A stretch of 64,000 nucleotides of DNA from Myrica gale (Eukaryota > Streptophyta > Magnoliopsida > Fagales > Myricaceae). Location: assembly GCA_963930655.1 (NCBI GenBank), contig OZ005612.1:6763001-6827000 (forward strand). The letters run 5' to 3'. The position numbers and the translations under genes are program-made. Below are positions 62,345 through 64,000 of this stretch, one piece after another (position 1 is the first letter of the stretch; each line of letters begins with the position of its first letter). The notes under the pieces were generated by a model. That model was not told the DNA's origin and made no database searches. It saw only the letters and a list, made by a program, of their open reading frames with translations.

Positions 62345-63539
62345 CTGCATAAAAGAAAGGTATGAAACGAGCTACTAGAATACAAAATTTTAGAGCAATG
62401 GAATCAACTACAGAAAAATAACAGGGGGTGGCTGAGGATACAGGTACGTACTTATCAAATGCCTCAATTCCTAAATTACTTCTTAAAGATGTTTAATTTA
62501 TTTCTTTTTGATACGAGCTCACTGCTCCTCAACTTTGTAATCAGACACTGATCAGCATCAATCACAATTCCCGTTGAAATTCAAGTGTTCTATTAGGCAA
62601 AATGAAATAGGATGTTGTGAAATCGAAAAAGAAAAGGTTAAACAGAGCATATTAGATAGAGTAGTTTGGATTTCATTCCAAATGATCATATGCTAAAAAG
62701 GGAAAATACCACGAGATCTAATGAGAGTGAATCAATGGCCTTTGATTGTTATTTTTGCAGAATGGATAAGGAAAGAAAAAACTAAGAAGCAAGTAAAAGA
62801 TTCAGTCTAATGAACGAAAGCGCTAGTGGTTTAACTAGAGTGAAACAAAATGGTACATAGTAACTGACCGGTTCCAAAAGATTCGGGAGGTCACAAGGAA
62901 CCAAATGGTGTCACCACCCTAAAAGATGGTGGAGCGACGACGACGGCGGCAGAGCACGGCAGCAGCGACCACCATGGACAACAGTGAAGAGCCATATAAG
63001 ATGACCCATCCCTAGATGACCGAATCCCCCAATTTATGGGGTGTTATCTTCAATTGTTTTTTAGTCAAAACATTACCATGTTGGTGTGAGTCTATTAAGG
63101 AAGCAATCTTGATCCTATTTTAGAAGATTGATCCTTATTGACATTAGAGATTTTAGGCTTGCGGCAATTAGGGTTTTGCTCCCAATTAGAAAGCATATGG
63201 TCGGCCACATTAGAGTTAATAATGGGGCTAATCAATCTTTGATTGATTGGCTCCCAATTAGGCAAGTTTTGGCCACCAGGAAAGATCTCTTTTCCTTTTT
63301 TGGCTTTGCTTGATCTTAGGAGATTTGATTGAGTTACAATCAAGTCTTTCCTCTACAAGGTTCCAAAGTACATTGGTAGGCGAGAGGGTATTTAGGTCGG
63401 GCAAGGTTCTCTCGAGCTTTGGTCTATCAATTGACATCGTGTCGGGTTCACTGATAAGTAGGAAGGGTATTTAGTTTGGGTGTGGTTCTCTCGAACTTTG
63501 ATCTTTTACTTGTTAAGGTTTTTCTTTGGCTTAATTGCA

Positions 63540-63790
63540 CCTGAGGCCCCTGTGGAATTCGAAAGTTGCAAATGGGCCCCCCAAGGTAACGATTTTAACA
63601 ATTAAGACCCTGAGGTCTAGTTTTTTTTAAAAAAGTAGTCCCTCCGTCCATTCCCCGTCAAATCCTTTAACACCCGAAGCTAACATGGCCTTAAAATACA
63701 CCTCATTACGAATCATTTAGCGCCACCTGTCCACTTTACACCTCAACGCCACGTCTTCAACCAGCTGTCTGCCACGTCATGCCCATTGCA
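63540..63790. repeat. Partial TIR-type repeat in the 5' flank of the last gene
   Basis: Begins ttaattgcacctgaggcccc and continues with atgggcccccc, gtccctccgtccattccc and two gccacgtc boxes (63748-63755, 63771-63778). It resembles the right-edge counterpart of the repeat at 1-235 and the 'cactttgcaccc' foldbacks, but a second arm is not seen. The ACGT-core boxes could also act as promoter elements for the gene at 63868. Confidence 0.3.
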
Positions 63791-63867
63791 GTCTTCAACA
63801 GTTAGGAAACAAAAAAAAACCCAACGTCACAAAAACACGAACAAGAACACGAACATATTTTTTGACC

Positions 63868-64000
63868 ATGGCCGAGGAAAAGCAAAAGCCAGAGTCAGAA
63901 GCGCCTGCATCAACGGAGGAAGTGGTGGTCGAGAAACCAATCACTGAGAAGGAACCCTCGGTGTCGGAACCGAAGGTAGAGGCACCGGAAAAGAAAGGCC
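63868..64000 (+). CDS. Probable patellin-like protein (SEC14-GOLD), N-terminus only
   Basis: ATG at 63868 in a strong plant context (gaccATGGcc), then 44 codons to the window edge with no stop: MAEEKQKPESEAPASTEEVV followed by more Glu/Pro/Lys/Val-rich sequence (VEKPITEKEPSVSEPKVEAP). Such a long acidic, Pro/Glu-rich leader starting MAEE is typical of patellins, which bind phosphoinositides and act at the cell plate and plasma membrane. The diagnostic CRAL-TRIO and GOLD domains are beyond the window, so another acidic-leader protein remains possible. Confidence 0.5.
   Translation, partial: MAEEKQKPESEAPASTEEVVVEKPITEKEPSVSEPKVEAPEKKG

Larger units (their letters stand above)
55982..63867. 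other. Intergenic: NUP155 5' flank to patellin-like gene
   Basis: Nearly 8 kb with no complete gene. It contains five or six short TIR elements (listed separately), a tandem array at 59388-60215 and a gene relic near 61749-62344. 58020-59090, 60930-61740 and 62345-63530 are AT-rich with nothing I can name, except a fragment with gtttgtttgg termini at about 58740-58870. Confidence 0.6.

Noticed and set aside
1-64000. CRISPR arrays, operons, prophage, tRNA or rRNA genes
   Set aside because: None seen; the sequence is eukaryotic nuclear DNA and no tRNA-like cloverleaf or rRNA text was noticed on reading.

Overview
This is plant nuclear DNA, most likely from a woody eudicot. The evidence is long intron-rich genes with GT-AG introns, plant protein families (ANK-PGG membrane protein, VAC14, NUP155, a patellin-like start), plant-type L1/RTE-like LINE retrotransposons and many AT-rich MITEs. 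No bacterial or organellar sequence, tRNA, rRNA or CRISPR array was seen. The species cannot be fixed from the sequence alone.

Layout, left to right. (1) 473-2713 (+): last two exons of an ankyrin-repeat/PGG membrane protein that starts outside the window. (2) 2714-5827: tail-to-tail intergenic DNA with a hAT-type MITE and a Tourist-type MITE. (3) 5828-33936 (-): a complete 20-exon VAC14 gene of 725 codons; every exon joins in phase. Its intron 3 is 16.6 kb and packed with at least seven LINE pieces. (4) 33937-38118: intergenic DNA holding the VAC14 5' flank and more MITEs. (5) 38119-55981 (-): a 13-exon NUP155 nucleoporin gene, full length by homology (about 1,482 codons if intact). Exon 5 carries two 2-nt deletions and one in-frame stop, so this copy looks broken or mis-assembled. 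(6) 55982-63867: repeat-rich intergenic DNA with several Tourist-like elements, a tandem array of 111-117 bp units and a small gene relic. (7) 63868-64000 (+): start of a probable patellin (SEC14-GOLD) gene that runs out of the window.

The host genes are ordinary housekeeping genes. VAC14 is the scaffold of the PI(3,5)P2 kinase/phosphatase complex on late endosome and vacuole. NUP155 is an inner-ring nucleoporin. They sit head-to-tail on the minus strand with no evident functional link. The unusual content is in the repeats: an ORF1-only LINE with an exact 13-bp target-site duplication, LINE segments joined in opposite orientation, LINE 3' tails that all point the same way as the host genes, two long foldback elements of one family in introns of the two neighbouring genes, and a Tourist-like element that carries a tandem repeat array. 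I found no convincing new multi-gene system.
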